DNA of 49,265 nt from Candidatus Paralachnospira caecorum (GCA_904379015.1 CAJFHG010000018.1:1-49265), one strand, 5' to 3'. Positions 29,420 to 37,265 are shown, counted from the stretch's first letter. Made by a program: numbers and translations. The notes: generated from the letters alone by a model not told the origin.

Positions 29420-29632
29420 TTACACCAACAATTTAATCGTGTCTGTCGGTTCCGATAAAGTATAGATGTATTGAAGCGCCGTCGCATCCACGCCGGAAAT
29501 TTGGAGCTGGTGCAAGGCTGTTTGTAACTGTGCCTGATCGTGCGCTTGCGCTTGATCGGGCGCTGTTGCAAATTGTCTTGTATCGCTCCAACTGCCGGGA
29601 GCGGCACGCTCGGTCTTGCTCCGTATCGGCAT
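29420..29632 (-). CDS. Doubtful small open frame in the element
   Basis: 70 codons with Gln/Ala-rich centre (APDQAQAHDQAQLQ) and a protein-like end (GVDATALQYIYTLSEP). No ribosome site precedes the ATG, and it lies just past the terminator of the repressor gene. A small hairpin TGCCG/CGGCA lies within it near 29592-29605. It may be chance. Confidence 0.25.
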   Translation of the reverse strand: MPIRSKTERAAPGSWSDTRQFATAPDQAQAHDQAQLQTALHQLQISGVDATALQYIYTLSEPTDTIKLLV

Positions 29633-29635
29633 AAG

Positions 29636-29661
29636 AAAAACCCTGCTTTATTCGGCAGGGT
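29636..29661 (-). terminator. Terminator overlapping the end of the repressor gene
   Basis: Minus strand: ACCCTGC (29661-29655) pairs with GCAGGGT (29646-29640), then TTTTTCTT. The repressor stop codon TAA lies in the loop. Confidence 0.8.
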
Positions 29662-30037
29662 CTATTGTGTCTTCAAGCGTTATCTGCTCGCCGTTCTGTA
29701 GTTTTTTAAGTATAGCTTGGCTTTGTATGGCGGCCTCGCTTAGTAGTTCCTCTCTGCTTTTTCCTGTTGCTGCTGACAGCATGTCGAACATTTCTTCAAA
29801 TTTCTGGTTCATCACCTTCACAGTTTCTTCAACCTGTTCTTTTGTGACGCGTTCCATAATGTCCCCTGGCTGACAATCTAAATAATCACAGATTTTGCTT
29901 ATCGTATCTGTCGTTACACTGTCGTTTTTTCCAAGTTTTGTTAGTGTCCCTCTTGCTATCACGCCATCTTCTACAAGGTCAAATCTTTTCTTCCCCTGTT
30001 TTTGCAATAAAATCCATAGTTTAGCGTATGAAATCAT
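29648..30037 (-). CDS. XRE/Cro-type transcriptional regulator of the element
   Basis: 129 residues. Residues 1-65 form an HTH_26-type domain (ISYAKLWILLQKQGKKRFDL, ARGTLTKLGKNDSVTTDTI as recognition region, SKICDYLDCQPGDIME). The rest is a predicted coiled-coil or helical tail (EQVEETVKVMNQKFEEMFDM), likely for dimerisation. It is divergent from the small genes and rep, with operator-like repeats between them, so it is probably the lysogeny-type repressor of replication and integration genes. AGGAGAAAAAT precedes the ATG. Confidence 0.85.
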   Translation of the reverse strand: MISYAKLWILLQKQGKKRFDLVEDGVIARGTLTKLGKNDSVTTDTISKICDYLDCQPGDIMERVTKEQVEETVKVMNQKFEEMFDMLSAATGKSREELLSEAAIQSQAILKKLQNGEQITLEDTIDPAE

Positions 30038-30074
30038 ATTTTTCTCCTATTCTCTTGACATATGCACACATTTG

Positions 30075-30167
30075 TAGTATCTTGTATTTAAGCCCATGTT
30101 TATAGTATCATTACACATATATAAGCGTTTGCACGTTTGTGTTTGTGGCTTTGATACTATCGTATCA
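30075..30167. promoter_or_regulatory. Divergent operator/promoter region of the element
   Basis: A palindrome TGATAC-TATC-GTATCA (30152-30167) overlaps a possible plus-strand promoter: -35 TTGCAC (30129-30134), 18-bp spacer, -10 GATACT (30153-30158). Two more copies of the half-site TAGTATC occur at 30075-30081 and 30103-30109. Three related sites suggest cooperative binding by the adjacent XRE protein. Confidence 0.6.
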
Positions 30168-30215
30168 GAATCGTAGTGTTTTTGCAAGGATGTACTAAAG
30201 AAAGAGGAGAATGCC

Positions 30216-30440
30216 ATGGAAGAAAGAAAATTCACCATCACTTTATCACTGACAGATCGGGAGTTCGGTGAACTTAGGAATTCTGTCTACAATCAGGCTA
30301 ATTACTATGAGAAGTCTGCTGGTTCTACAAACAACGCTCGTTTGCAGGAGATCATTTCTGAACATCTGGCTATTTGTAAGTTTTTGTATCAGGAACTGAG
30401 TGACGTGCGTATGAAAGGGGTGCTTCATGAACTGGATTAA
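30216..30440 (+). CDS. Small protein of unknown function, element gene 2
   Basis: 74 residues, start ATG after GAAAGAGGAG. It reads EERKFTITLSLTDREFGEL and then a helical part with two short amphipathic stretches. No membrane segment. The N-terminal strand followed by helices vaguely recalls ribbon-helix-helix DNA-binding proteins, without a firm match. Its end overlaps the start of the next gene by 14 bp, so both are translated together. Confidence 0.7.
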   Translation: MEERKFTITLSLTDREFGELRNSVYNQANYYEKSAGSTNNARLQEIISEHLAICKFLYQELSDVRMKGVLHELD

Positions 30441-30663
30441 AGATGATTATGCGGAGCTTATAATTACGAATCTTTCTGATTCGGATCTGGCCGACGAAGA
30501 AATGGCTTTGCATCTTGCTCTTAATGCTACGATTGAGGAATATTCCCATACCTGCTTAGTTGGTATTTTTGATGAGTTTGGGGAGTTTACCAGAGATGAG
30601 ATCATGGAGCGGTTCTGCAAGCGGTACGGTTCAAAGGTAGCGGATAACAGCAAGGAAGAATAG
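30427..30663 (+). CDS. Small acidic protein of unknown function, element gene 3
   Basis: 78 residues, start ATG with GAAAGGGG upstream. Strongly acidic (DDYAEL, SDSDLADEEM, DEFGEFTRDEIMERF). No recognised domain. It is coupled to the preceding gene and ends just before the large hairpin upstream of rep. An accessory replication or anti-host function is possible, but nothing in the sequence decides it. Confidence 0.65.
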   Translation: MNWIKDDYAELIITNLSDSDLADEEMALHLALNATIEEYSHTCLVGIFDEFGEFTRDEIMERFCKRYGSKVADNSKEE

Positions 30664-30721
30664 GCGGTAAGGTGTTGGGGGTGTTGCCCCCTTTAGGGGG
30701 CACACACACGACACCGCCGCC
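30663..30721 (+). promoter_or_regulatory. Extended hairpin upstream of rep
   Basis: Core stem TGCCCCC-TTTA-GGGGGCA (30685-30702), extended by GTG/CAC past a bulged T. Outer arms GGTGT/ACACC (30671-30675 with 30711-30715) and GGCGG/CCGCC (30663-30667 with 30717-30721) nest around it. No T-run follows. It may be an attenuator controlling Rep level or part of an origin. Confidence 0.55.
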
Positions 30722-30743
30722 TGTGGAAAGGACAGGTAAACGG

Positions 30744-31847
30744 ATGATTCTTGAATCAAAGGACTATTGTAAATACGGCTATGCTCCTGGGTCTACATAT
30801 AACCTTTCTATAAAAACATATGCTGATGGTTGTATTTCTTGCAGGACTTATAATAAACCTATCGGCGGTAGCAAGAAGACAGATCAGGCAAAGCGCCTCT
30901 CTGATCGGCTGGAAGGTGCCACGGTTTCCCGTGGATGTAGGAAGCTTAATGCGGATGGGGATTTATATGTAATTCGTGAGGATGAAGCCGTGTTACTTAG
31001 CTCATTAGATAAAAAGTATCATCTATCCAATACAGAATACGTCTGTCCTGTTGATTCATCAACGCCTTTTGGTGAGGATGCTGATTATATTATTACGAAT
31101 GATGCGGAGTTTTTCCGTGATTGTCGTACTCCTGAGCAAATAGCTGCCGATCAGGAACGCTCTGAGAGAGAATCAGTGCGCCGCGCAAAGAATACAGTTG
31201 AGGATATCGCCCGGGGCAATCTCTGGGATTTCTTTGTAACGCTTACTTTTGATGGCAAAGAGGTTGACAGATATGATTATTATGCCTGTACTCGTGCTAT
31301 TAAGCTTTGGTGTGACTGCCTTCGTCATCGTTATCCCGGTGTCCGGTATGTGCTTGTCCCTGAATTGCATAAAGATGGAGCATATCATTTTCATGGTCTG
31401 ATCGCTGGCGCTGATTTGCGTATTGTCCGTGCTCGCAGTGCAAAGACTGGCAAGCTTCTGTATACAAAACGGGGAGAACAAATTTACAATATACCGCTTG
31501 AATATAAGTATGGTCTTACGACTGTTACGAAGGTTCGTGATACTGGTGCCTCTTCTATGTATATCACGAAATATATTGGCAAGGCATTTGGTGAGGTTCC
31601 GAAAGGATGTCACCGCTATTTTGCGTCCAATAATCTTAATCGTCCTGAAGATATTACAGAGAAAGTGCTGATAGAAGACACTCCTAATATGATGCGTATG
31701 GTTGATATGCTGAGCCGTCTTGCTGATCGTGTCCGGTCTGTGTATGTTCCTGTGATTGATACAGTCGTCACTTATTTTTCTATTTTCGCTGGCAATGACT
31801 GGAAGCTCCGGGATAAGTCAGAACTTCCGGCCGTTGCCCATACTTGA
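30744..31847 (+). CDS. HUH-endonuclease rolling-circle replication initiator (Rep)
   Basis: 367 residues from the ATG at 30744; the frame is open further upstream but crosses the hairpin and has no ribosome site, while GGAAAGG lies 13 bp before this ATG. Rep motifs in order: motif 1 FFVTLTFDG (about 168), motif 2 HUH in LHKDGAYHFHGLIAG (about 210-225), motif 3 with catalytic tyrosine in SSMYITKYIGKAF (about 272). This single-tyrosine pattern fits plasmid/phage Reps and nicking at an origin on the coding strand. The C-terminal 90 residues have no helicase motif, so a host helicase must unwind DNA. Followed by the integrase gene 44 bp later. Confidence 0.88.
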   Translation: MILESKDYCKYGYAPGSTYNLSIKTYADGCISCRTYNKPIGGSKKTDQAKRLSDRLEGATVSRGCRKLNADGDLYVIREDEAVLLSSLDKKYHLSNTEYVCPVDSSTPFGEDADYIITNDAEFFRDCRTPEQIAADQERSERESVRRAKNTVEDIARGNLWDFFVTLTFDGKEVDRYDYYACTRAIKLWCDCLRHRYPGVRYVLVPELHKDGAYHFHGLIAGADLRIVRARSAKTGKLLYTKRGEQIYNIPLEYKYGLTTVTKVRDTGASSMYITKYIGKAFGEVPKGCHRYFASNNLNRPEDITEKVLIEDTPNMMRMVDMLSRLADRVRSVYVPVIDTVVTYFSIFAGNDWKLRDKSELPAVAHT

Positions 31848-31891
31848 CAAGGGCAACGTTTTCCCGAATTTTCTTCTATGAGGTGGATTTT

Positions 31892-32788
31892 ATGACTGTG
31901 ATAGAAGCTTATGAGTCATTCAATCTTAGTAAAAAGCTGGCTGGTTTAACAGATGCATCCCTGAAAGACTATTATTACTGTCTGAAAGGGTTTATTTCCT
32001 ATGCCGGCAATGATACAAATACTAGTCTTTTGGATGAAAGTCTGGTGAATGCTTATATTCTGTCTCTGCATCAGTCTGCTCTCTCCCGGTCTACGGTGGC
32101 AACATATATCCGCAATCTTCAAATCTTCCTGCGTTATATCGCTGACAACTGGGGCCTCCCCTTCTCTCCGGAGACTATAAAGGTCCCGAAAAGTCCGAAA
32201 AAGAAGCTTCGTGTCTATTCAAGTGAGGATGTGGTTCTGATTTTCAATACGTGCCAAACGTCTGTCCCGTGGATCACTGCAAGGAACCGAGCTGTGATTG
32301 CTCTGATGCTGGACTCCGGTCTCCGTCTGAAGGAAGTGGCTTCTCTCCGGCTGGAAGATATTTCTTTCACAGACAAACGGCTCAAGGTGTATGGAAAAGG
32401 GGATAAAGAGCGGTATACGCTTCTGGGTGATGTCTCTGTCCGTTATCTCCGGCAATATATTGATCTCTGTCCTTATCCGGTTTCTGGCTATGTATTTCTG
32501 TCTGATAATGGAACGCCTTTGACGAAAAGCGGCATCCAGACATTTGTAACACGGCTGGCCGATAAACTCCCGTTCCCGTTGTCCTGTCATGTCCTACGGC
32601 ATAACTTCGCAACGAATTATTGTATTATGAAGGCGGAGCATGGGGAACAGATCGATGCCTATACGCTCAAAACATTGATGGGGCATTCCAGCATATCCAC
32701 AACTGAGGGGTATATACATTGCGCCCTCGAACTACTGGCTGTAAAATCAAGTTCGTCTTACCTGAGCACGGTTTCCGGCCTTCCATGA
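31892..32788 (+). CDS. Tyrosine recombinase/integrase of the element
   Basis: 298 residues. The ATG at 31892 has GAGGTGG at ideal spacing. An N-terminal SAM-like core-binding domain (about 1-95) is followed by the catalytic domain with all active residues: Arg in LMLDSGLRLKEVASL, Lys in KVYGKGDKERY, HxxR in CHVLRHNFATNY, His in LMGHSSISTTEGY and the nucleophile Tyr in the same segment. The last 17 codons lie inside attR. It should integrate the circle into tRNA-Lys; no excisionase is recognised, although one of the small proteins could fill that role. Confidence 0.93.
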   Translation: MTVIEAYESFNLSKKLAGLTDASLKDYYYCLKGFISYAGNDTNTSLLDESLVNAYILSLHQSALSRSTVATYIRNLQIFLRYIADNWGLPFSPETIKVPKSPKKKLRVYSSEDVVLIFNTCQTSVPWITARNRAVIALMLDSGLRLKEVASLRLEDISFTDKRLKVYGKGDKERYTLLGDVSVRYLRQYIDLCPYPVSGYVFLSDNGTPLTKSGIQTFVTRLADKLPFPLSCHVLRHNFATNYCIMKAEHGEQIDAYTLKTLMGHSSISTTEGYIHCALELLAVKSSSSYLSTVSGLP

Positions 32789-32891
32789 CGCAACAAAAAA
32801 GCCCGCAATCCCTGATTCTGCAAGGATTTCCGGACTTTTTTCAGTTTCGTGAGCCACTGGGGATTCGAACCCCAGACAACTTGATTAAAAG
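32735..32891 (+). repeat. Right attachment repeat (attR)
   Basis: Copy of 29068-29224 joined to the intact tRNA-Lys. It contains the end of the integrase gene, the shared bidirectional terminator (32795-32841) and the 3' half of tRNA-Lys from the anticodon loop. The crossover probably lies inside the identical 98 bp (32794-32891). Confidence 0.92.
32795..32841. terminator. Bidirectional terminator of integrase and tRNA-Lys
   Basis: Same imperfect hairpin as in attL, with T-runs on both strands. It closes the five-tRNA operon (minus) and the element genes (plus). Confidence 0.8.
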
Positions 32892-32922
32892 TCAAGTGCT
32901 CTACCACCTGAGCTAGTGGCCC
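32850..32922 (-). tRNA. tRNA-Lys (anticodon TTT)
   Basis: 73 nt cloverleaf: acceptor GGGCCAC/GTGGCTC, anticodon stem-loop CTTGA-CTTTTAA-TCAAG, T-loop GGTTCGAATCC, discriminator A. No encoded CCA. Last gene of a five-tRNA operon and the integration target of the element; its sequence is kept intact on this side. Confidence 0.96.
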
Positions 32923-32973
32923 ATATTAAAATATCAAACTTCATATGAATGCCCTTTCGGACTCTTATCTGCA

Positions 32974-33045
32974 CTGGGCTAGCTGGATTCGAACCAGCGA
33001 ATGCAGGAGTCAAAGTCCTGTGCCTTACCGCTTGGCGATAGCCCA
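32974..33045 (-). tRNA. tRNA-Gln (anticodon TTG)
   Basis: 72 nt; acceptor TGGGCTA/TAGCCCA, anticodon stem-loop CAGGA-CTTTGAC-TCCTG, discriminator G. Confidence 0.95.
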
Positions 33046-33092
33046 TCATTTGTTACAGAATGATGTGCACGGCACTTGGCCATACATAGGAG

Positions 33093-33167
33093 GGTGGGTA
33101 CAGGGACTCGAACCCTGGGTCTTCAGAGCCACAATCTGACGCGTTAACCAACTACGCTATACCCACC
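33093..33167 (-). tRNA. tRNA-His (anticodon GTG)
   Basis: 75 nt including an encoded G-1 opposite discriminator C73, the histidine identity element. Anticodon stem-loop TCAGA-TTGTGGC-TCTGA. Confidence 0.95.
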
Positions 33168-33207
33168 ATATGGTTTTCAGATCTGCCGCTGCAATCGGTC
33201 AGACGAA

Positions 33208-33281
<74 letters not shown>

Positions 33282-33287
33282 AGGAAA

Positions 33288-33358
33288 AGCGGGTGATGGG
33301 AATCGAACCCACGTATCTAGCTTGGAAGGCTAGTGTTCTACCATTGAACTACACCCGC
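33288..33358 (-). tRNA. tRNA-Gly (anticodon TCC)
   Basis: 71 nt; acceptor GCGGGTG/CACCCGC, anticodon stem-loop CTAGC-CTTCCAA-GCTAG, discriminator U. First gene of the operon. Confidence 0.96.
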
Positions 33359-33400
33359 ACATGGCATCTTAGTTTGTATCTCATCCTCGACGCAAGGAAT

Positions 33401-33429
33401 ATTATATCCCAGGAACCGCCAATTGTCAA
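33401..33429 (-). promoter_or_regulatory. Sigma-A promoter of the Gly-Arg-His-Gln-Lys tRNA operon
   Basis: Minus strand: perfect -35 TTGACA (33429-33424), 17-bp spacer and perfect -10 TATAAT (33406-33401), about 43 bp upstream of tRNA-Gly. Confidence 0.93.
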
Positions 33430-33529
33430 CTGTTATTTTTAAAAAATTCAAATTTTCGGGAAATCAGCATAAACTTCCCCTCTTCCGGCGCTGACAGCAG
33501 CTGCCGGCTCACGGAGCTGTCCCCCGCGC

Positions 33530-34009
33530 TCAAATATAATTAACAGTATAATGAGCAACTCCCTCTCTGTCAAGCTCCATGATGATATAAGAAGGTCGTC
33601 TGCCTTCCTGTCTTGGATAAGACAGGCTTCCCGGATTGACCAGCGTCACGGATCCTCCCTGATCGACCAGCGGCTTGTGGGTATGTCCAAACATGGCAAT
33701 CTGCATGCCTCTCTCCCTGGCCTCCATCCGAAGCCGCTCCAGCGTAAATGAAACATTGTAATAATGCCCATGGGTGAGCAGGACATGATACGCCCCTATC
33801 TGGATCTCTTTTTCCTTCGGAAGTCTGGAAAAAAAGTCATTGTTCCCCGCGATGATGTCCACAGGACATCCCGCAATTTCCTGAATATAATTTTCACTTC
33901 CTTCTGCGTCTCCCAGATGGATCAGCCTGTCCGGCTTTCCGATCTTGGCCAGAACCTTGCACAAATTCCCATTTTGACGGTGCGTGTCGCTCACGATCAG
34001 GATTCTCAT
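33530..34009 (-). CDS. YfcE/MJ0936-family phosphodiesterase
   Basis: 159-residue metallophosphoesterase. Metal motifs: ILIVSDTHRQNG (D-x-H), LIHLGDAEG (GD), IAGNNDFF (GN), LLTHGHYY and MFGHTHKPLV (GHTH). The family includes enzymes acting on cyclic or model phosphodiesters; the true substrate is unknown. Its start overlaps the stop of the RdgB gene (34006-34009), so the two form a coupled pair, a common arrangement in Clostridia. Confidence 0.92.
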   Translation of the reverse strand: MRILIVSDTHRQNGNLCKVLAKIGKPDRLIHLGDAEGSENYIQEIAGCPVDIIAGNNDFFSRLPKEKEIQIGAYHVLLTHGHYYNVSFTLERLRMEARERGMQIAMFGHTHKPLVDQGGSVTLVNPGSLSYPRQEGRRPSYIIMELDREGVAHYTVNYI

Positions 34010-34617
34010 TCGCAGTCCTCCAGTATTTCCTTCAGTTTTTCTTTCATAGCGCGGAGCGCCCTTCCCCTGTGGCTGATCTCGTTCTTTTCCTCCGCAGTCA
34101 GCTGAGCAGTCGTTTTATTCCGTTCCGGCAGATAAAAAATCGGATCATAGCCAAACCCGCCTGTTCCGGCGATTTCATAACCAATCTCTCCCTCAATGGT
34201 CCCCCGGGTCGTCAGGATCCGTCCGTCCGGAAGAGCGGCGGCAATGGCGCACACGAATCTGGCGCTGCGTTCTTTTCCCACAGCGTCCTTCAGTTTATCT
34301 ATAATGGCCTGGTTTTTGATATCATAGGAGGTTTCCTCCCCCATATAACGCGCGGAATAGATCCCCGGCGCCCCGTCCAGATAGTCTACCTCCAGTCCGG
34401 AATCATCCGCCAGGACGATTCCCCCGGCCAGCTTCTGGATCGCGGCCGCCTTGATGCGGGCATTCTCCTCAAAGGTCTTTCCATCCTCCACAATTTCCGC
34501 TCTGATCCCCGCTTCCTTAGTGGAAAGGATCTCCATTCCCAGATCCGCGAGGATCATGCGGACCTCCTTCATTTTTCCTTCATTGGTAGTTGCGAATACA
34601 ATCCTGTGTGATCTCAC
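34006..34617 (-). CDS. rdgB: dITP/XTP pyrophosphatase (RdgB/HAM1)
   Basis: Removes non-canonical purine triphosphates (ITP, dITP, XTP) from the nucleotide pool. 203 residues. Motifs: IVFATTNEGKMKEVRMIL (substrate loop), VEDGKTFEENARIKA, LADDSGLEVDYLDGAPGIYS, GTGGFGYDPIFYLPE, and SHRGRALRAMKE at the C-terminus. Adjacent to the YfcE-type gene. Confidence 0.96.
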   Translation of the reverse strand: MRSHRIVFATTNEGKMKEVRMILADLGMEILSTKEAGIRAEIVEDGKTFEENARIKAAAIQKLAGGIVLADDSGLEVDYLDGAPGIYSARYMGEETSYDIKNQAIIDKLKDAVGKERSARFVCAIAAALPDGRILTTRGTIEGEIGYEIAGTGGFGYDPIFYLPERNKTTAQLTAEEKNEISHRGRALRAMKEKLKEILEDCE

Positions 34618-34650
34618 TCTGTCTTCCTCTTTCTTGCCGTAATCCGGCAG

Positions 34651-36081
34651 TTATTGCTGTCCGGCGGATGTGTATGCCTTCAGACACACATTGCTGTTCT
34701 GCGCTTCCTCCGTACCGGACCAGTTCCTTCCGTCCGCGCTGATGTAGCCTTCTCCGTCGCTGATGTCCACCTGAGCCGAAAACGTGCTCTCACTGCTCTG
34801 ATACTCAATAGCCACAGGATGAACAGCGCCCGGAGTCCGGATATGGACCGCCACCGCGAACCGTTCTCCCTCATTCAGCATCTCCGGCGTCTCGAGGGGA
34901 ACCGTATAATAACCGCTGTAGCGGAAAGAACCTGATGCCGCCGGGCTTTCCAGCCGGAAGCGGCCTTCTTCTCCCACGCCGCGGATCACATAAATCTCAT
35001 ACTCCGTGCCGGGCCCTGTCGCGTAGAATCCCACCGCGTCGAGCCGCTCGTCCCCCTCTGCCGTATAAACATTGGCAAAATAAGCTTCCTCATCCCCATA
35101 TCCCAGCTGTCCCAGCCAGCCGCAGAGATCCGTCTGATAAATAGACGTGTAATTGTCAGGAGCCTCGATTCCGGTATAAGCCAGACTGTGCTTTCCGATA
35201 TTGATATCTCCATAGGACACATAAAACAGGCCCGCGTCGCCAAATTCCGTACCCCAGCTGTTCATACAGAGAAACGCTCCGTCCATCCCCGGATCCATGT
35301 TGAAATTCCCCCTGGGATAGGCGTCATCCCACCCAATGATCACCACATCATGATTGGATCGTTTTTCTCCATTGTAATAATAAGCGTATGTATCCGGCCT
35401 GTAATACAGATCGCCGTTCTCCGCGTCCTCCTGAGCGATATAAAGCGAAGTCTGCACGCCGCCGCAGTCATATACAGTCCGCTTGATAGCATCGTAATCC
35501 TTGTCGTCCAGAATACGGATCTCCTGCACATGCCTGACCGGAGCCAGACCGTCCGGGGAAACGCCGTCCCCGTAGGGATCCTGTTCCTCCAGAACCGGGC
35601 CCTGCCATGCCAGAAGATAAGCCATGGCCATGGTATAGTCGCCGCCCATGTCCTGCGGCATCCCGAAGCTGTTGTGGAGAGAAATGTGATCCTCGCTGAA
35701 ATCATACGATTCTTCCGGCAGAAGCGATGACTCCATGGCCAGCATGGTGGCAAAGGCCCAGCAGGTCCCCAGCTCTCCCTGGCTTCCCGCCGCGGGGCAG
35801 CGTCCCTGCTCCCTGTAGTCATACCGGGCGGGAAGGATTTCCTCCCCGGCTGCTTCCGGGTTTGTCTCAGCCCCCGTCTCCGTTCCGGTCTCTTCCGTTA
35901 CCTGTTCTGTCTGCGGCGCAGCGCTGTTTTCGCTGCTCTCCCATCCGGACGCCGGACCTCCCAGTCCCGCGAGCCTCCAGAGGGCTCCGCACCCGCAGCA
36001 CATGACTGCTGCCAGCAGCACAGCGGCCAGGCAGACAGCCTTTCCCCCTCGTCCCGTTTTATGTTCTGTTCTGAATTTCAA
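34651..36081 (-). CDS. Secreted C1-type cysteine protease with lectin-like domain
   Basis: 476 residues. A hydrophobic N-terminus (AVCLAAVLLAAVMCCGCG) suggests a signal peptide or lipid anchor, followed by an acidic low-complexity linker. The papain-fold domain shows QGELGTCWAFATMLAMES (Gln and catalytic Cys), NHDVVIIGWDD (catalytic His) and CMNSWGTEFGDAG (Asn). The last 170 residues (from about AYFANVYTAEGDERLDAVGF) look like the lectin-like domain often fused to such proteases. Role on the cell surface is inferred; adhesion or peptide scavenging are possible. It lies 29 bp after rlmL. Confidence 0.88.
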   Translation of the reverse strand: MKFRTEHKTGRGGKAVCLAAVLLAAVMCCGCGALWRLAGLGGPASGWESSENSAAPQTEQVTEETGTETGAETNPEAAGEEILPARYDYREQGRCPAAGSQGELGTCWAFATMLAMESSLLPEESYDFSEDHISLHNSFGMPQDMGGDYTMAMAYLLAWQGPVLEEQDPYGDGVSPDGLAPVRHVQEIRILDDKDYDAIKRTVYDCGGVQTSLYIAQEDAENGDLYYRPDTYAYYYNGEKRSNHDVVIIGWDDAYPRGNFNMDPGMDGAFLCMNSWGTEFGDAGLFYVSYGDINIGKHSLAYTGIEAPDNYTSIYQTDLCGWLGQLGYGDEEAYFANVYTAEGDERLDAVGFYATGPGTEYEIYVIRGVGEEGRFRLESPAASGSFRYSGYYTVPLETPEMLNEGERFAVAVHIRTPGAVHPVAIEYQSSESTFSAQVDISDGEGYISADGRNWSGTEEAQNSNVCLKAYTSAGQQ

Positions 36082-36110
36082 TCCCGACTCTCCAAATTAT
36101 GATCTTCCTG

Positions 36111-37265
36111 TCAGTCCGGCTGCCGTCTCCGGGGCGGCTTCGGCCCCAGAAACTGATAAAAATAGGTCTTCATCATACCGTTGTAGATTTTTCTGTTTTT
36201 GTCCGCCTTCCGCCCGATACAGGCTTCCGCGTCCTCATAGGCAGTAATGATATAGGCTGACCAGGAATCCAGAAGCGCCAGCCTTTCTCCAAGGGTGCGG
36301 TACAGGGCCGGCAGATTTTTTCTGTCCTCGATCCGTTCCCCGTAAGGCGGATTTGTCACCAGGAAGCCGTATTTCTTCGGATGACTCAGCGCGGCCACAT
36401 CCCGCTGCTGAAAATGGATCAGATGATCGACTCCCGCGAGCTTCGCGTTTTCCCTGGCGGCCCTGACGATCTCGCCGTCCGCGTCATATCCCTGGATATC
36501 CGTCTCTACCGACAGATCGATGGCTTCTCTCGCCTCATCCAGAGCATCGTACCATTCCCGCGCGGGAATCAGGTTTTTCCACTGTTCTGCCGTAAACGAG
36601 CGGTTCATGCCCGGAGCGATCCCCGCCGCCATCAGAGCGGCCTCAATCGGAAATGTGCCGCAGCCGCAGAAGGGATCCACAAAAATCCGGTCTTTCCTCC
36701 AGGGTGTCAGAAGGATCAGCGCCGCGGCCAGCGTCTCCGAGATCGGCGCCTTGCTTGTCAGCTTTCGGTATCCTCTTTTGTGAAGAGACTCGCCGCTGGT
36801 ATCCAGCGACACAGTCACCATATCCTTCATCAGAGAAACCCGGATCGGATACGCCGCTCCGCTTTCCTCGAACCAGCTCACATGATAAACGGATTTCATC
36901 CGTTCCACGATCGCCTTTTTCACCAGAGACTGGATGTCGGAGGGGCTGAACAGCCGGCTTTTGATAGAGGTGGCCTTGGTGACCCAGAAACGCCCGTCCG
37001 CGGGAATCCACTCCTCCCAGGGCAGCTTCTTCGTCTCCTCGAACAGTTCGTCGAAGGTGACCGCACGGAAGCTCCCGATCCTGATCAGGATCCGTTCCGC
37101 GGTCCGCAGACCGATATTGGCCCGGCATACCGCCTCGGCGTCTCCGGTAAATGTCACGCGGCCGTCTTCCACCTGGCTGATCTCATAGCCCAGATCTATA
37201 ATTTCTTTTTTCAAAACTGCCTCCAGGCCGAAATGGCAGGGGGCAATCAGTTCAAATGTCCTCAT
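36111..37265 (-). CDS. 23S rRNA guanine-N2 methyltransferase (RlmL/YpsC type)
   Basis: 384 residues, SAM-dependent RNA methyltransferase. The N-terminal THUMP domain (LIAPCHFGLEAVLKKEI, VSLDTSGESLHKRGYRK) is followed by the UPF0020 methylase domain: DPFCGCGTFPIEAALMA (SAM binding), GYDADGEIVRAARENA and the catalytic NPPYGERI motif. The E. coli protein is a fusion with RlmK; this is the short Firmicute form, usually named YpsC or RlmL. Confidence 0.92.
   Translation of the reverse strand: MRTFELIAPCHFGLEAVLKKEIIDLGYEISQVEDGRVTFTGDAEAVCRANIGLRTAERILIRIGSFRAVTFDELFEETKKLPWEEWIPADGRFWVTKATSIKSRLFSPSDIQSLVKKAIVERMKSVYHVSWFEESGAAYPIRVSLMKDMVTVSLDTSGESLHKRGYRKLTSKAPISETLAAALILLTPWRKDRIFVDPFCGCGTFPIEAALMAAGIAPGMNRSFTAEQWKNLIPAREWYDALDEAREAIDLSVETDIQGYDADGEIVRAARENAKLAGVDHLIHFQQRDVAALSHPKKYGFLVTNPPYGERIEDRKNLPALYRTLGERLALLDSWSAYIITAYEDAEACIGRKADKNRKIYNGMMKTYFYQFLGPKPPRRRQPD

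Larger units (their letters stand above)
29068..32891 (+). mobile_element. Integrated 3.7-kb rolling-circle-type element at tRNA-Lys
   Basis: Direct repeats at 29068-29224 and 32735-32891 are offset by exactly 3667 bp, the size of the element plus one repeat. The right copy continues into the intact tRNA-Lys gene, the left holds only its 3' half from the anticodon loop. Content in order: hairpin-rich non-coding region, XRE repressor (minus), divergent operator region, two small genes, HUH Rep and tyrosine integrase. No capsid, relaxase/MobC, secretion or resistance gene is present. It could be an integrative plasmid, a phage satellite or an element mobilised in trans. Codon use is more AT-rich than that of the flanks. 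Confidence 0.88.

Noticed and set aside
29284-29607. Minus-strand frame across the hairpin region of the element
   Set aside because: It crosses both perfect hairpins, lacks a ribosome site and has no family-like pattern.
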